NCBI GenBank assembly: GCA_008921705.1
Contig: VFFE01007079.1
Span: 1,814,645-1,878,644, forward strand
Direction of reading: 5' to 3'
Origin: Burhinus oedicnemus
Lineage: Eukaryota > Chordata > Aves > Charadriiformes > Burhinidae
DNA: 64,000 bases
The position numbers and the translations under genes were made by a program. Each line of letters opens with the position of its first letter. Within the stretch, counting starts at the first letter, position 1. Below, one piece after another: positions 1 to 11,200 of this stretch. A model generated the notes under the pieces. It had not been told where the DNA came from, did not search any database, and saw only the letters and a list, made by a program, of their open reading frames with translations.

Positions 1-2748
1 TACTAATCAAAACTGATTAGGCAAAACTACTTGGACTAAGTTGAAAGCTTGCTGACAAAACCCTTTAAGAGTAGGTGCAGCTGATGATAGCTGATCAGGT
101 ATCGCAGGGTGGATTGCAAGCTCTGCCTCTCCCGTGCTTGTCCATGGGAGGTTCTGTAGGGAAGGCAGAAGTGTGGTGCGAGGAGTTGCAGAAAAAGCCA
201 CGTGCGATGGGAGAAGGAAGGACTTGTTTGGTGGGAGGCTGTCAAGCTGATCTCTGCCTTCAAACAGGCAGTCCTGCCTGCCAAGAGCTGTCGTGGCCAG
301 CAGCTGGAGCAAAGAGGAGCAGCGGGAGTCACAGCTCTCTGCTGTTCTAAACGAGACGCGAGCTCGCAGCTCCCACGGGCGATCCGCTTGCGTTTCTTGC
401 TGCGATGCATCTGGGTGCCTTTCTGCAAGTGCCAGCTGTGCCCTTGCTCAGCAGCCTGTGTTTTAAGGGTTCAAGAAACCCAGCCTTTGCAAGGTGCCCT
501 CTTTTAGGGCACTTCTCACCCAGGTTAGGAGTGAACTGAACATCTAGGCATGTGCAGTGGTCTTCTGGTCCTTCAGAGATACACCAGCTTTATCTTCATA
601 GGAAAACAGAAAACTCCTTAGGCTGTGTACTCATGTTGTTCCTGAGAGATGCTGACCAGCCAATTCTTGATGACCCAAGACCTTGCCGGGGACTTCAGAG
701 GGCCCTGCTTTCAGGAGGACAGCTGCAGTGAGCAAAACATTCCCAGCCTGGTCTAGATTAGCGTTGAAAGGTGAGGTGATGCTGTCTGCCACCAGCTAGC
801 GAAGTCCTAAAAGGCAAGTCAGGACAGAGGAGCCAGTAACTGACTTGAGGGAAGACCTAGGTGGGAAAACTAGGGTTTCCCGTGCAGGGCAATGAGGGAG
901 TAAAACTGGCTTGCCCTGTCTAATTAGGACAATAGACTAAGTAGCTAATGAGAGAAGCCTTCCTAGTGTGGATGTACCATTGGAAGCCATTAATGAAAAG
1001 TCTTGCTAAATCCCAGGCTAGACAAAGCCATTGAAATTAGTGTGGGAGCAGGAAATAACCACTGGATGAACACCAGCATCGTGTCCCTTAGCAGACACAC
1101 AGCCTTCTCCATCTTCTCCATGGAGTCTTTAAAATAATAAATTTGCTTTAGAATAAATTATACAGATATGGAAACAGAGCAGCGGGCAAGCAACAAACAG
1201 GGCTTACAGGGAGCTAGACTGTGTCAGCCTTCCTGTGGCAGCATGTGTTCTTCTTTACTCATATTTCGACTGCAGTTCTCTCATTTGTTGTTTCTTTTTT
1301 GAGGCAAATTTCTCCCAGGAGAGGCTGGATTTCTTCTGATTGATTGTTGGCTTTACAAAACCAGTTGCTGCTGCTGGACTGTTCCCATTGCTTTGATGAA
1401 CCAGTCTTTCACAGTTTTTTCTTACCTTTGAAAGGGATTCTTCTGCCCATTTGCAACACATGTGGAAAGATACCCACTTTTCCTCCTGTGTGGAATGAAG
1501 ACAAATGATCAAGCTCTGGCACTTTTTTCCTGGAGTGTGATCCTGGTTTGTAATCAACCCTTCTATTTTCCTCTCCCCTGTTTTTAAATGAGTTTCAGTT
1601 CCCAGCAATCAACAAAAGTTTCTAATGGACCTCTCCAAGCAGATTTTACCCTATGGTTTAATAATGGACGTGCACCCTGTATATATCTCACTGGTGAGGT
1701 TTGCTCGTGAGGTTTTGATGGATTGTATTCAACAGAAGATAAAAGTTGGCAGAGACAGTGGCTGGCAGGAAGGCAGTTTTGGTGTTAAGGGGCGGGTGGT
1801 TGTGCTGCAAAGTTGTCGTGCGCTGTGGTCCTGTGCTTGTTGCCGTATGGCTGTAGGACTTGGACAATACCCCCATGTTGTAAGGGTCCTTACTGCAAAG
1901 CTGGCGAGTTGTTGGGCCAAGCCCTTGGCCACAAGCTGTCCTTAGCTGTGGCAAAATCCCTACCTTCCCCCCAAAAAAACCTGAGGTGGAAGGATACAGC
2001 AGGTCAGTGAAGAGAAATTGCTGAGCAGCCCTTTGTCTGGTTTAGCTTTCCGCCATGGACATCTAAGACAAGTTCATTCTGAAATAGAAAGCTGACCGGT
2101 TATTCTGCACTACGTAACCCAAGAAAAGCACTTTTTTTTTTTTTAAAGAAGAGACAGAGAAGCCAGTTCCTGCAAAGCACTAATTTTGTGCATGTCCTTG
2201 CACACACCTCTAATTCTGCTGAGACTGCTGTTTCACCGGGAAAACCAGGAAGGGAGGGGAAAGGTGCTGTGTCCGGGGCATCTAAACGCGTTTGGCTGCT
2301 GACTGCAGGATGAGGATGCCAGCGCAGATGGGTGCCTGGCAGTGTATTGCACTTCTATCTTTGGAAACCCAGTGGCTTTTTTTGTTCTGATGGGTCTGTT
2401 TTAACTCTTGGCCTTTCCTCAAAGCCAGGTTCTTGGTGTGTCCTGAATCCTTTTTAAAGTAAGTGGGTGGGATTCGGATTGGCAGCCCTACGGCCCCTGC
2501 TGGAGGCTGGAGCACTGACGTGTGAGCCGCCACGCCGACAGGGGCTGCAGAGCTTGGCACATCGCTGTCGGGAGCAAAAGGCGATGCACGCAACGTGTGT
2601 GATGTCCGCGTATAGGGTATTGAGTGCCCGTCCTGTTCTCCTGCTGCACTGTGCGTTCCTGCGGGGAAGGAGAGTGGGGGGAAAAGAGGGTGAGTTCAGG
2701 AGAGAGAATGACTCTCTCCCTTCTAGGCATCGTAGAGCTTAAAGTACT
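1..2748. other. Non-coding stretch, no gene recognised
   Basis: Ordinary intron-like or intergenic DNA. Open frames here are short, overlap each other on both strands and resemble no family I know. A run of 13 T lies at 2132-2144. The only frame worth noting is a 117-codon minus-strand frame at 1255-1608, discussed as a finding. If the MTNR1C exon 1 lies left of the window, this stretch is part of intron 1; otherwise it is upstream flank. Confidence 0.6.
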
Positions 2749-2887
2749 TCATAGACTCATAGAATGGTTTAGGTTGGAAGGGACCTTAAAGATCATCTAG
2801 TTCCAACCCCCCTGCCACGGGTGAGGACACCTTCCACTGGACCAGATTGCTCAAAGCCTCATCCAACCTGGCCTTGAACATCTCTGC
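2749..2887 (-). mobile_element. CR1 LINE fragment, 3' end, reverse orientation
   Basis: The + strand shows the reverse complement of the CR1 3' end: an ATAGAATGG-type start, then GGTTGGAAGGGACCTT, AAAGATCATCTAGTTCCAAC, the CCACTGGACCAG block and CATCCAACCTGGCCTTGAAC. The copy is about 140 bp, so it is heavily 5'-truncated, as most CR1 copies are. Similarity fades at about 2887, where the next consensus bases no longer match. It has no coding capacity. CR1 identification is from recognised consensus wording; exact boundaries are approximate. Confidence 0.93.
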
Positions 2888-5800
2888 TGTATTGGGAAGA
2901 CAGGTACTTCGCAATCAAAGTCCTTCTGGCTGGTGCCAGCTTTAAGGCAGGCGAGGTATCTGCTGCAGTGGCCTTGGAGTGGCACAGGAACAGCAACAGG
3001 GGAACCTGGAGTGGAAATTCCTTGCAAAGTTGGTAAAAGGACAGCCTGAAACTGAAAGGTCGTTCAGTTGGAAAAGAGATGAAAGTAGCTTTTGCTTGAA
3101 TGCAGCCCCTTTCTTATACCTTCCCCTGTGATCTTTATGGCTATGTATTTGTTAAAAATGGGTTTCAATTTCCTGTTGTGGAGGATGTCAGTAGTTAGAA
3201 AGCTCTTCTGCTGACTTTCTGGGCAGCTGGGAATAAAACCCAATGCTATTGATATTCCTGCCACCAGCTGGGCCTGGCAACTTTTATTCTTATCCTGGGA
3301 AAGTAAGAGGGAAGATGTGATTTCTTTAGAATGGTGACGAGCTGTGGACTGTAACAGGAGCATCCTTTCCAGGACTGCTGCTGGGCAAATGCATTTCAGA
3401 CCCACGATGTGCTGCTTTCTCTGTCCGAGGCAAGGAGATTTAGAGCTGTGGTACCTGGAAGAAGCTAAGATGTGTTTGTGTCCATCCCATCATCGGGTTT
3501 GGTTTATTTCTGTCAGAAATGCCTAGTTTGCATTTAGACATAATGCTTCTTCCTTTTGAGTACTGCTGGTGGTAGGATGTCTGACCTATAGATCAGCTGC
3601 TTGTGGAGCTATAGTTTCAACCACATTGTATTAATTTCTTTGCCTTATTCCTCCTCCGCCCTTTTAAAATTATTTTAAGTGCTTTTCCAAGCTATAGAAA
3701 GCTACTGACATTCAGGAACTCTCAATCTCTACCACAGAGAATGCAATTCTTGCGCATGCTCTATCAATGAGTGTTTTATAATTCATTGTTCAAGTAACAC
3801 CTAAGTTTTCAAACATTTATGGGTTGTTTAAATATATTAACCTTATGAATTCAGAACGTACATGTCTGCTAATGCATCAGATCTGTTCCTCGAGCCTCTT
3901 ATATTTCCCTGTCTTCCGCACAATCATGCTGTATTAATTCCTTCTGTGATTAACAGTGTCTGCCTACAGTTGTGCTGGGAGTATCTGGAGAAGTAAGAAG
4001 CCAGCTACAATTCAAAGCAGGTCAAGGCGATCTCGATATGGAATTTGAAAGTGCTGCAAAATTATACCTAAGAGAGATCAAGCACCTCTGTTTCAAAAGC
4101 TGCTCTGTCCTCTCCCCTTCCCTGTGAGCAGTGAATGACCCGCATTAAAACAGTTTAGGTGAGCAACGAAACACATCTATATATAAGCCGCAAAAAGGCA
4201 GAAATAGAGCAAGATAAGTCCAAAATGATTTTGTGAAGCAGCTTGGAGCCTTCTAACTTAAGATCTGTGTTCTGAATCATTGTGCAGAAAAATAACCCGT
4301 TTTCCACGTGAATGGATTTGGATAGGCTTTAAAAGGAAAAGGTGACATGAAGTGTGGTGCTTGGGTTTGCCTTGTGATGAGGACACACTGGGTTTTGGGG
4401 TCACCTCTGCTGCCATCCTCTCAGTCCCCCCTTCCCTGCGACGCTCCCTTGGAAGCGGGCCAAGACGGTTTCACACTGGGAAGCGATGTAAAGCCAATGA
4501 GCAGGGTTTCAGGGCATGGAAAATGTTTGCTCTCTTCTGCCAGTCTTCTCCTTTCCTTTTCCTTAATCTCTGAACATCTCCATGCATAATCTCTCCTGTA
4601 ATTATAATCAAATTGGAACCAAGATTATGGTACCTCATAACTACTTTATTAATTAATATCTATTTGCTCATATGACTTCCGTTCTCTTTCACGTATGTTA
4701 AAAAATGGATTTTTATTTTCCGTTGTTTGCAGTCAGGAAGGTAGCGTGTATTTAAAAAACACGCACACAAAACCAACCCTTTTTCTGGTTTTGGTGGTGG
4801 GGGGGGAAAGCCCAACCACAACCTGTGTTCAAGACTTCCCAAGTATTTGAGTGTAAGTGGTAATTGTCTTTAAGGAGCTAAACTTGTTGAGTTTCATCTA
4901 AGAACTACACAACCCTTTTTAGGTAGTTGTAGACAGGAAAGACGGGGGGGGGGGGTGTCCGATTTGCAGTCCCGCTCTGGGACATCTGTTCTGCAGAGCT
5001 GCAGCCGGGCAGGTTTAGGTTTAGGTGGCTGGAAGGGTGTAACACGAGGGACTGGGGGTTGTGTCCTTCCCCTGCCCCTTCCCTCATCCCATGTGCTCCC
5101 GGCTGGGCGCAGGGGCTGTGCCTGGCCTGCCCGAAGGGAACCTGCGTGCCGAGCTCCTCTGCTGCTTTGCCTGGGCACTCAGACACCGACACGGGCGACT
5201 CGCGTGCTCTGCCATCTTACCCAAAGTTGCAACTTCTATTTAAAAAAAAAAAGAAATCATTTTATCAGTGACTCTGACTTCAAAGCTGACTTGTGCTGGC
5301 AGACACAGCCAACCAAGGTGAGCTGAGCGGTGGGCTTTTTGCGTGCTAATTGTAATTAAGATGTTTTCTTGAAATGTGCTGGTTAAAGAAAAAATATTAT
5401 TGCACCCATAGGATATCAATATATCATCCTAGCTCATGGCTTTATCTAATTCAACTTTTGATTTAGTTTCGGATTTCTCCCACCATTCAGAAGACTTCCC
5501 TGAACAAGGAGCAGGAAAGGCTGTGGAAAGCTGAGCACGTGTTGACTCTTAGCGGCCCAGTCCTCTAGAATCTTATTCCTTATCTAATTAGCAGAGCAAG
5601 ATAACTAGAGGGTAGCATTTTGTATGAACTCATAGATGCAACCCACTGTCTTGCAGGGCTGCGCAGAGCAGGTCGTAAAATCAGGCAATGCCTCTTCACT
5701 TACACGTGGCTTCATCTCCTGCTCTGAGTAGATAACAGGAGTATAATAGGGAGCAGGTACTACCCATGCCAACTTTACACATACTTGGCTATGATACTCC

Positions 5801-7854
5801 TTGAAGGAATGTTTCCTTCTCCGAAGAGCCAAATAAGAACTGTCATCCTGAAAATGATGACCGATTAAGAAACTGCAACATGGAAATAGTAGGAGAGGGA
5901 AAAGCATGTGGCCCTTATAAAAGGCTGTAGCAACTGTGGAGAACAGAACAACTGGACTTGGTTGCTGGGGATATCTTTCAAAATTCAAACATGCAGTAAC
6001 CCAAGAGGAGCTGGTTGTACAGCTGTGTGCATCATCGATGGATGCTGAGCAAAACCAGAGTGCACCAACACCTTCAAGCCAAAACTTTGGGGGAGTTTCA
6101 GTAAGAAAAGTATGTTGTAATTACACAGCGGTTAAAAAGGTATCATTTCTTGTCAGAAGTGTATCCGGCCAAATTGTAAAGGCTTTTTTTCTTTTCTTCC
6201 ATGGCTAGTTTTGTTTAAGACCCGCTTTGCGACAAAGCCAGTAAAGCCAGGCTTTTTCACTTCAGGAAGTGGAGGAAGAAGGTACTACAGATTAATCAGC
6301 AAGGCTGGAAGTATTTTATTAACACCATGGGGGAAGCCTTATTCCAATTTATTTGCAGAAATTTCACAATTTGGCAGTGCTGTTTGGCAGAATTCCTCTT
6401 GATTTTCAAATGACTGGATATTAGGATTGGTCTGAGTAGAAAGCTTTCTTTGAATGTGAACTTCAACTAGAGATTACCTGTGAACTTTCTTGAGATCCTA
6501 ACGCACACGCAGAAATGTTAAGCATTTGGAAGAAACCAGTAGTTACTGATCGATGTCGTTAGTGTTTTAATTCACATATCTGTTCTAAATAGAACTTTTC
6601 CAAAAGCTCCTGTCTAAATTTAAATGGACTGTTTATAGCAACCAGCCAGCAATACAATATACTGAGCAAAACGTGCTGAGCAGATGAAACAAGCAGGGTT
6701 ATTAAGCCACGAATAAATCATTGGTTCAAATCAGCTTGCGCTAACGATAGCGCCCATTTAAAGAAAATGTACCATGTAATTCAAAGTGTTTCAGAATTAA
6801 TAACAATAATTACATTCTTAATCACCAGGAGGCAATGTTTCTTTCCCTTGCAGCCGAGGAAACCTTAGTAATGCAGGATTTATACTTCTTTAGATGTAAG
6901 CCTCTAATTTCTCCACAGCAATCGTGTCAGACATCTGCCGTTGTATGGGATTATTCCCCTCTGCTCAATGGGGAAAGTCAAAGAAAGATTACAAATTTGG
7001 CCTTGTATATTGTTTTAGGAAGAGAATGGCTTTGACTCTTAATTTCACTTCTGTGGGGAATTGCCATGTCCAGATTTGTGGGTTTCGGTGTTTGGAATTG
7101 GAACAAAAAAAAAAATCAAAATTCCCTGCAAACTGAAGAAGGTTGATTCCAGCTTGTCAAAACGCTGTTACTGCTGAAACATGAGAACATGTACATATAA
7201 GGTAAAATTAATATTTGCATACAGATAAGTTGAGATGAAGTAAGCTGAAGCACGTTTACCTATCAAGCTGATTCATTTTGTGATTTGCTGTTGAAAACTG
7301 TCCAAATATCAGCACGTTTCCAATGAAGATTTTGGATTTTGGTGCAGCAACGTTTTCTTTACTTGACAGAGAACGCTGCCTTTGAAAACACGTGTTCCTG
7401 ACAGCTCCGCACAGTTGGGAGGAGGACCTGGGCCTCTGGGTATTCAGCCCCCAGCTCTGCCCGTGGGGTCACAGCTCCTTCAGCCCAGAGACAGCCGTGC
7501 CTCGGGGATGCAAAGGTCACCCGTGGGAGGAGCGGCTGGCTGGGATTTGGCAGGAAATGCAGAGGTGACCTTTTTTTCTTGTATCATGTCTTGTACAATG
7601 AACCATTCTGTAAATTGTGGAGGCTTTACTTTAGACAAGAAGTTCATCTCATCTGGGTAACCAGGTCATCTTCAAGTATGGGTGGCTTCTTCTACTGGTT
7701 CTGCTGTTTGTCACCTGTGGGAGCCTCGTGCCTGGTGCAGCTCTCACCCAGACAGACAACATGGTTATGGCTTTCTTGGAGATCGCTGAGCTAACCAGGA
7801 TGTTAGGCTTAAATGGCGCAGGCTTATCTTGGAGGAGACTTGTAAAGATAGAAG
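2888..7854. other. Non-coding stretch, no gene recognised
   Basis: No exon, RNA gene or interspersed repeat recognised. It contains a 12-base G run at 4944-4955 and an 11-base A run at 5242-5252. The 4970-5220 part is GC-rich and gives several overlapping short open frames on both strands, a pattern expected from base composition rather than coding. Confidence 0.6.
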
Positions 7855-8286
7855 CATAGAATCACCTAGGTTGGAAGAGACCTTTAAGATTATCAAGTCT
7901 AACCATCTACCTAACACTGAAAAAAACACCATGAAACCATGTCCCTAAACACCACGTCTACCCAGCTTTTAAATACGTCCAGAGATGGTGATTCCACCAC
8001 CTCCCTGGGCAGCCTGTTCCAATGTTTGATAACCCTTTTGGTGAAGAAATTTTTCCTAATACCCAATCTAAATCTCCCCTGATGCAGCTTGAGGCCATTT
8101 CCTCCTGTCCTGTCGCTTGTTACCTGGGAGAAGAGACCACCTCTCTACAACCTCCCTTCAGGTAGCTGTAGAGAGCGATAAGGTCTCCCCTCAGCCTCCT
8201 TTTCTCCAGACTAAACAACCCCAGTTCCCTCAGCCGCTCCTCATGAGACTTGTGCTCTAGGCCCCTCACCAGCTTCGCTGCCCTTC
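7855..8286 (-). mobile_element. CR1 LINE fragment with remnant of the reverse transcriptase ORF C-terminus
   Basis: About 430 bp of CR1 in reverse orientation. The + strand begins CATAGAATCACCTAGGTTGG, the reverse complement of a CR1 3' terminus. Read on the minus strand, roughly 8286 to 8120 encodes the typical C-terminal segment of CR1 ORF2, including [19 protein letters not shown] and [14 protein letters not shown]. The frame then breaks near 8135: the rest of the family segment (an NFFTKRV-like stretch and a [15 protein letters not shown] stretch) continues in another frame through about 7940. The copy is therefore 5'-truncated and frameshifted, hence dead. Its more diverged 3' end suggests it is older than the copy at 2749-2887. 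The minus-strand open frame runs on to 8359, but the part above about 8286 does not look like CR1. Confidence 0.95.
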
Positions 8287-11200
8287 TAAAAGATCTGTCA
8301 GATTTGCAAGTTTGCATTGTCCGCGAATACATCCTAAATTCTTTCTGGCCACCGTTCAAGCACGGGCTCCTATAGCATCAGCTCATGCCAGGCACAGCAT
8401 CGTCCCTCCCTGCCTAGCCTCAGCCACTGCTTTCTGGCATATTTTCTTCACCAGTTTGGTAACTTGTTAAGTGAAAGCTCTGTGCGTCAACTGTCTTGTA
8501 AGATTTTCTTATGGATTCACTGTAGTAGTGTTTAAAAATGAACTCTCTTATTAGAAAAGCTGCTATGTTTTATTAATATTACATATGACTGCCGTGCTTG
8601 GCGGTGTGTCAGGGAGGAGCATTCCCTTAAGGCACGTTATCTCCCTGTTGCCCAATATGTGTCTCCTTGAACTTTTCTGTGAGGAAGCTCCTTCTGGCAG
8701 CTGTTGGCAATGGGGCACAGGACCAGATGAGCTCAGGTCTGCTTTGATGTGGCTGTTCTCACACTGAGAGCGTTCATCAACCCTTTGGTCTCCATGAGGT
8801 ATGAGAAAGCGTTATGTTAACAGACCTCTGTGGAGTAATTCAGTGTGGTAAATATTGATCTTATTTACCTGAATTTCTGAACACTTCTTGCTTCTAGTGG
8901 CACTCAGAAAGTCCAAGGCATTATTTATATAGAAAGCTGAAAACACAGGGAACGGAAGCAAAAGAAAAACAATCAAAATGTAAGCTTTCTACAGCTTACC
9001 CAAGACACCATATATTGCCTTAGGACTCTGTATCATTTCTGGGGAAGCCTGTTGTTTATTATATTGGAAATAACTCTTTGAATCCATCTATTGTAGATGT
9101 ATACAAGTATGTTCCCAATCAAGAGGGAGAATTTAAAAGTTACTTTATGAGCAAGTACTTTCTGCAGGTTTTATTTCTTTATGGTGCTTGATCCTCTTTA
9201 TCCTCCTAAAACTTGAAAACAGGACAATTCATGCCTTGGGATGAGATGAGGCAGTGTTTGAAGAATAGCAAAGCACCAGAAACAACTTCTTAACTTGCAG
9301 TGTTGCCTACAAACCCCTGTTAAATACATCCTTCAAAACCATTTTTGAAGTGATGCTCCTGATGTTGTTGCCACAGAAGCAGTGAGAGCATGCACGCTTG
9401 CTTCAGTATGCCAGGATCAGCCCTGCCGGGAGTGTCCCAAGTAGCCCAAAAAGGTGGAAGAGGAGATTTACCCTTGAGACTTGTCGGTACTGAGAAGGGA
9501 AGTACCAAGTTGGGTGGGTTTGCCCACAGCAGTCTCAGGTGTGCCACCACACTTTCTTTTCCTTGTTCTTTGCTGAAAAAATAGAAGAAAGCACCAAGGC
9601 AGTGGGATAGAAATGAGAAGAGGAATGGTAAGGACATGAAGGACTCCCTAGGCTGTGGGATGTAGATTTATGGGTCTCATAATAGGAGTCATGTTTGCAA
9701 ATGTTTTTCTGCTTTTCCTAATGAGAAGCAGCAGTCCAGTTCTGTTCTCTTAAAGAAAAGGATCATTTATGCTCTCAGCATGGATGCTATTTCAAATCTT
9801 CCACATCCTTTCAGTGCTTCAACAATCTCTTGTGAAGATAAAGTGCGTTTGTTGTGGTTTTTTTTCCAGATGAGGTTGTGTGGTGTCCTCCATTCAGGCC
9901 TCTGTGACTGTATCTCTCGGAAATGAGTGTAGACAGGTAGTCATTCACATGATATTGTGTGCCAGAGTCAAAATCTGTGTAATTATCTAAAAGACTGCAT
10001 ACCCTGTGAGCTACAGAGTTGAAGAAATTTGTGGCTTCTAACCTGGACTTTATCTAATACATAGTTTTGTCTTGGATATTATTTGGGTAATTCACATTAT
10101 GTCATTCAAGTTTCCAAAATACATCTCCAGAGTATTGGGAAATTCTGAATTCTATTTTGCCCTGTATTAGGGATTGGAAGAGTTCTTGGATGATTTGTAA
10201 TGAACATTAATCATAATTATACGCATGTCTTTTTTTGAGCTTTTGAGTTTGTGTCCTTTCAATGTTTGTGTGACTCTTGCAGCAGCTGCAAATATTGATG
10301 TAAACACAAGACCACATCCATGGAAAGAAATCTGTAAACGATCAGATGACTTTGATGTACACTGAAGTAGGGCTTTTTTTTCCCTGGACTTTAAATAGTG
10401 TCAGAACCGTTACCTTCCCAACGTGTTTTCACTTTTCTTCATAATACAGAGAAGAGCCAACTTTGCCTTCCTTTACAACAAAACCCTGCACATAAATAAT
10501 AAGCCCATTAAATCACAATATCATCTTTTTTTAAAACGTTTGGCACATTTCAGGAGGGTGGGTAAATATTTAAAGAAGAAAAAGGTAATCTCATAGCCTG
10601 AAGCTAGTGGGTGTGTGATGTGGACACATCACCCATGAGCATGTTGTAGGATGCACCGTGGTGAGGTAAGGCACAAAACATCTTTCTCATCATGTGCCCA
10701 AAGGTGCTGGACCTGACGCTTCCAAGAAACAGCAAACTTCCTTCATCCCAATTCTATATGCAAACAACAGGGAGATAAATGGTAGGGTGTATCGTTTTCC
10801 TTCTTCCAGCTCTGCAGGCTGGAGCCATCCCAGCAGGGCAGGAGCACCACACTCCTGCCGTCACGTCCACCACAGAATGAATTTGAGGGTTGGTTCTGAA
10901 TTTAAAACAAACTAGCAGCAGTTTTTACCATCATCCTGCACTTCCTGCTCTTGCTCCTGATTTTTCTCTATTCATTGAATGCAACCTGATGTTAGGGAGG
11001 GAATTGTCCTGCTGGCTCTGCATCAGGAAGGCAGTACGGTAGGAGGGGACACTTTACTCATCAGCTCACATTGCTTTCTCCGGTGATGCCAGCCTTTGCA
11101 GTCACACCTGTGAGTACCGCAAGAGAGCAGGAAATCCACTCAGACGGTTGTATTGCTGTAGGTGCGTAGTGCCTCCCAGCAGTAGTGTTTTCCTCAGGCT

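Noticed and set aside
6721..6760. GGTTCAAATC-like word suggesting a tRNA T-arm
   Set aside because: No matching acceptor stem, anticodon arm or D-arm with tRNA spacing nearby.
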